Below, piece after piece: positions 62,109-64,000 of a stretch of 64,000 nucleotides of DNA. Below the pieces are notes generated by a model. The model did no database searches. It worked only from the letters and a program-made list of their open reading frames with translations, and was not told where the DNA came from. Position numbers and translations under genes: made by a program. Position 1 is the first letter of the stretch; every line of letters begins with the position of its first letter. The stretch covers positions 9,733,501-9,797,500 of the forward strand of contig NZ_CP059997.1 in the NCBI RefSeq assembly GCF_018736145.1, in the 5' to 3' direction. This stretch comes from Amycolatopsis sp. CA-230715. Its GTDB lineage: Bacteria; Actinomycetota; Actinomycetes; Mycobacteriales; Pseudonocardiaceae.

Positions 62109-62807
62109 GTGGTGAACACGAAACGCGTCCGGGCCCGTCCCGGTGACGGTGCCAAGCTGCGCGAGGAGATCCTCCGCACCGCCGAGCGGCTCCTCGTCGA
62201 GTCCGGTACCGAGGAGGCCCTGACGCTGCGCGCCGTGGCGAGGCTGGCATCGGTGACCACGCCATCGGTGTACCTGCACTTCTCCGGCAAGGAAGCGCTC
62301 GTCGAAGCGGTGTGCCTGCGCGTGTGGGACGAACTCGGCACCCGCATCCGCGACGCCTGCGAGGGGATGACCGATCCCTTCATGGCGCTCGGCCAGTGCG
62401 GGCGCGCGTACATCCACTTCGCGCTCGAACACCCCGTGCAGTACCGGGTGCTGCTGATGCGCCCGAACGACGCCGAGGACATCCCGCCCGCCGCGGCTGC
62501 CTGCTTCCGGCACATGGTCGACGCGGTCACCGCCTGCGTCGAAAACGGTGTCCTGCGAGGAGATCCCGAGACGCTCGCGCTCGGCATGTGGTCGGCGATG
62601 CACGGGTGCGTGTCGCTGGTCATCGCGCAGCCCGCGCTGCCGTGGCCCGAGGATTTCGAGTCCTTCGTCAACCACGTCGTCCGGATCGCGGGGTTCGGCA
62701 GCGCGCTGCAGGGCGCGCTCCCCGGCGCCGCCGTGCCGCGGAGCAGGGACCTCGCCGCGGGCATGGACGGGCTCGCGAAGGCCATGCGGCAGCGAGGCGC
62801 GCGATGA
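62109..62807 (+). CDS. TetR-family regulator with the WHG/TetR_C_33-type C-terminal domain
   Basis: About 232 residues, GTG at 62109 (or 62112). HTH: LREEILRTAERLLVESGTEEALTLRAVARLASVTTPSVYLHFSGKEAL. C-terminal domain YIHFALEHPVQYRVLLMRPNDAED and LGMWSAMHGCVSLVIAQP. It overlaps the SDR gene by ATGA. The nested operator in its own leader predicts autorepression and repression of the thioesterase gene. Confidence 0.88.
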   Translation: MVNTKRVRARPGDGAKLREEILRTAERLLVESGTEEALTLRAVARLASVTTPSVYLHFSGKEALVEAVCLRVWDELGTRIRDACEGMTDPFMALGQCGRAYIHFALEHPVQYRVLLMRPNDAEDIPPAAAACFRHMVDAVTACVENGVLRGDPETLALGMWSAMHGCVSLVIAQPALPWPEDFESFVNHVVRIAGFGSALQGALPGAAVPRSRDLAAGMDGLAKAMRQRGAR

Positions 62808-63538
62808 CCCGGCGCACGGTGCTGGTGACGGGCGCTTCACGGGGTATCGGGGCCGAGACCGCCCGCCTCCTCGGCGCCGGAGGCGTGCACGTGTTCGTGA
62901 ACTACCGAGAGAAGGCGAAGCGCGCGGACCAGGTCGTCGGCGAGATCGTCGACGCTGGCGGTTCGGCCGCCGCGGTGCGCGCCGACCTCACCGACCGCGA
63001 TGCCGTCGACGCGATGATCGACGACATCCGCGCGAGCCACGGCCGCCTGGACGCGTTGGTGCTCAACGCTTCCGGCGGCATGGAGCGCGGCGCCGCACCC
63101 GGCTACGCCCTCGCGCTGAACCGGGACGCGCAGATCGGCGCGCTCGACTCCGCGCTGCCGCTGATGACCGCACGAAGCCGGGTTGTCTTCGTGACCAGCC
63201 ACCAGGCGCACTTCCACGGCAAGGGGTCCGCCTACGAGCAGTACGAACCCGTGGCGCACAGCAAGCGCGCGGGCGAAGACGCACTGCGGGCGCGCATCCC
63301 GGCACTGTCCGCGCGGGGCATCGATCTCGTCGTGGTGTCCGGGGACATGATCGAAGGCACCATCACCGTCACACTCCTCGACCGGGCGCGCCCGGGAACC
63401 CTCGACGCACGGCGCGCGCAAGTGGGAACGCTTCCCACGGTCGGGGAATTCGCGGCGGAGGTGGCGAACGCGGTCACGGCCCCGTTCGAAACCGGGCACA
63501 CCGTCTACGTCGGCGGCGCGGATTACCTGGTGCGCTGA
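62804..63538 (+). CDS. Divergent short-chain dehydrogenase/reductase
   Basis: About 244 residues. The nucleotide motif TGASRGIGAETARLL and the NASGG strand are normal. In the active-site region (SHQAHFHGKGSAYEQYEPVAHSKRAGEDAL) the Lys is present, but the position four residues before it is Val, not the Tyr of the classical YxxxK; tyrosines lie seven and ten residues before the Lys. This may be a distinct SDR subfamily or an altered active site. ATG at 62804, translationally coupled to the TetR gene. Confidence 0.85.
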   Translation: MTRRTVLVTGASRGIGAETARLLGAGGVHVFVNYREKAKRADQVVGEIVDAGGSAAAVRADLTDRDAVDAMIDDIRASHGRLDALVLNASGGMERGAAPGYALALNRDAQIGALDSALPLMTARSRVVFVTSHQAHFHGKGSAYEQYEPVAHSKRAGEDALRARIPALSARGIDLVVVSGDMIEGTITVTLLDRARPGTLDARRAQVGTLPTVGEFAAEVANAVTAPFETGHTVYVGGADYLVR

Positions 63539-63569
63539 GAATGTCGGTGGGGCGTGTTCCACTGAGGAC

Positions 63570-64000
63570 ATGGATCTGCTGAGCGCGCACGAAGAAGCCA
63601 TGCGGGGGTTCGACGATCTCGTGGGCCGGATCGGGGATCGCTGGGCCGCGCCGACGCCGTGTACCGAGTGGACGGTCGCCGATCTGCTCAACCACCTCGT
63701 CGGCGAGCAGCTGTGGGTGCCGCACCTGCTCGCGGGCGAGACGCTCGAGGAGGTCGGCGGCCGGTACGACGGCGACGTGCTCGGTGCCGACCCGGTCGGG
63801 GCGTGGCGGCGGTCCTCGGCCGCCGCCCGTGCCGCGTGGGTCGAAGACGGTGCCACCGAACGGGATGTGCACGTGTCCTTCGGCGAGATCGGCGCCGCCG
63901 AGTACGGCTGGCAGATGACGCTCGACCTCGCCGTGCACGGCTGGGACCTGGCGAAGGCGATCGACGTCACGTCGCCCCTCGGCGAGACCATGGCTCGGCG
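63570..64000 (+). CDS. TIGR03086/MDMPI-type metal-binding protein (partial)
   Basis: The 3' end is outside the window; about 143 residues are visible. DinB-like helical bundle of mycothiol-dependent maleylpyruvate isomerase relatives: WTVADLLNHLVGEQLW with one metal His and LDLAVHGWDLAKAI with the second. Such proteins are often thiol-dependent transferases in mycothiol-producing Actinobacteria, which fits mshC earlier in the window. The substrate is unknown. ATG at 63570, GAGGA 4-5 nt before it. Confidence 0.82.
   Translation, partial: MDLLSAHEEAMRGFDDLVGRIGDRWAAPTPCTEWTVADLLNHLVGEQLWVPHLLAGETLEEVGGRYDGDVLGADPVGAWRRSSAAARAAWVEDGATERDVHVSFGEIGAAEYGWQMTLDLAVHGWDLAKAIDVTSPLGETMAR

Overview
The window is very GC-rich actinobacterial chromosome (by eye about 70% G+C, with strong G/C at third codon positions). 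Mycothiol ligase MshC, an ergothioneine cluster, a FabG-InhA pair, an actinobacterial-type ferrochelatase, an AcnR-type aconitase repressor and an Ada/AlkA repair fusion together point to Pseudonocardiales, most likely an Amycolatopsis-like organism. The genus is inferred. I see no rRNA, tRNA, CRISPR array, prophage, transposase or insertion sequence. Gene density is high, and many genes start with GTG and overlap by GTGA or ATGA.

0-21 kb is a conserved housekeeping block: tRNA m1A58 methyltransferase, an M50 membrane protease, an Fe-S RecB-type nuclease, a thioesterase, an orphan ParA, hisE-hisG plus an AEC permease, a methyltransferase, the ogt / ada-alkA repair pair, a HAD phosphatase, metH, PAC2, a phosphoesterase, an ABC-F protein with a possible attenuation leader, and mshC. 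From memory its order resembles the M. tuberculosis Rv2118c-Rv2130c region. Two intergenic stretches (1440-1740 and 19030-19500) carry copies of a modular palindromic repeat family.

21-33 kb is more accessory: a TetR/P450 pair, a subtilase with a small propeptide-like partner, an AAA+/VWA pair, a conserved hypothetical, ferrochelatase, and a TetR-MFS-SnoaL cassette. 33-49 kb resembles the M. tuberculosis acn-ripA-moxR1-fabG1-inhA-hemZ region, read in the opposite direction and interrupted by a transporter/two-component/TAXI module at 34.6-39.0 kb. It ends with aconitase, whose promoter carries a near-perfect AcnR operator.

49-64 kb holds mgtC with a candidate leader ORF, an FMN-binding protein, a frameshifted NmrA gene behind a MerR-type promoter, a secreted peptidase, a deazaflavin reductase, egtABCD, a LysR/dehydrogenase pair, acnR (12 kb away from acn), and a thioesterase / TetR-SDR divergon with a nested 35-bp operator. 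The last gene (MDMPI-like) runs off the window.

Functional themes are low-molecular-weight thiol defence (mshC, egtABCD), alkylation repair (ogt, ada-alkA), type II fatty acid synthesis, TCA-cycle control (acn, acnR), histidine and methionine synthesis, and cell-wall turnover (NlpC/P60, MoxR-DUF58-VWA). Most convergent gene pairs share a bidirectional hairpin terminator.
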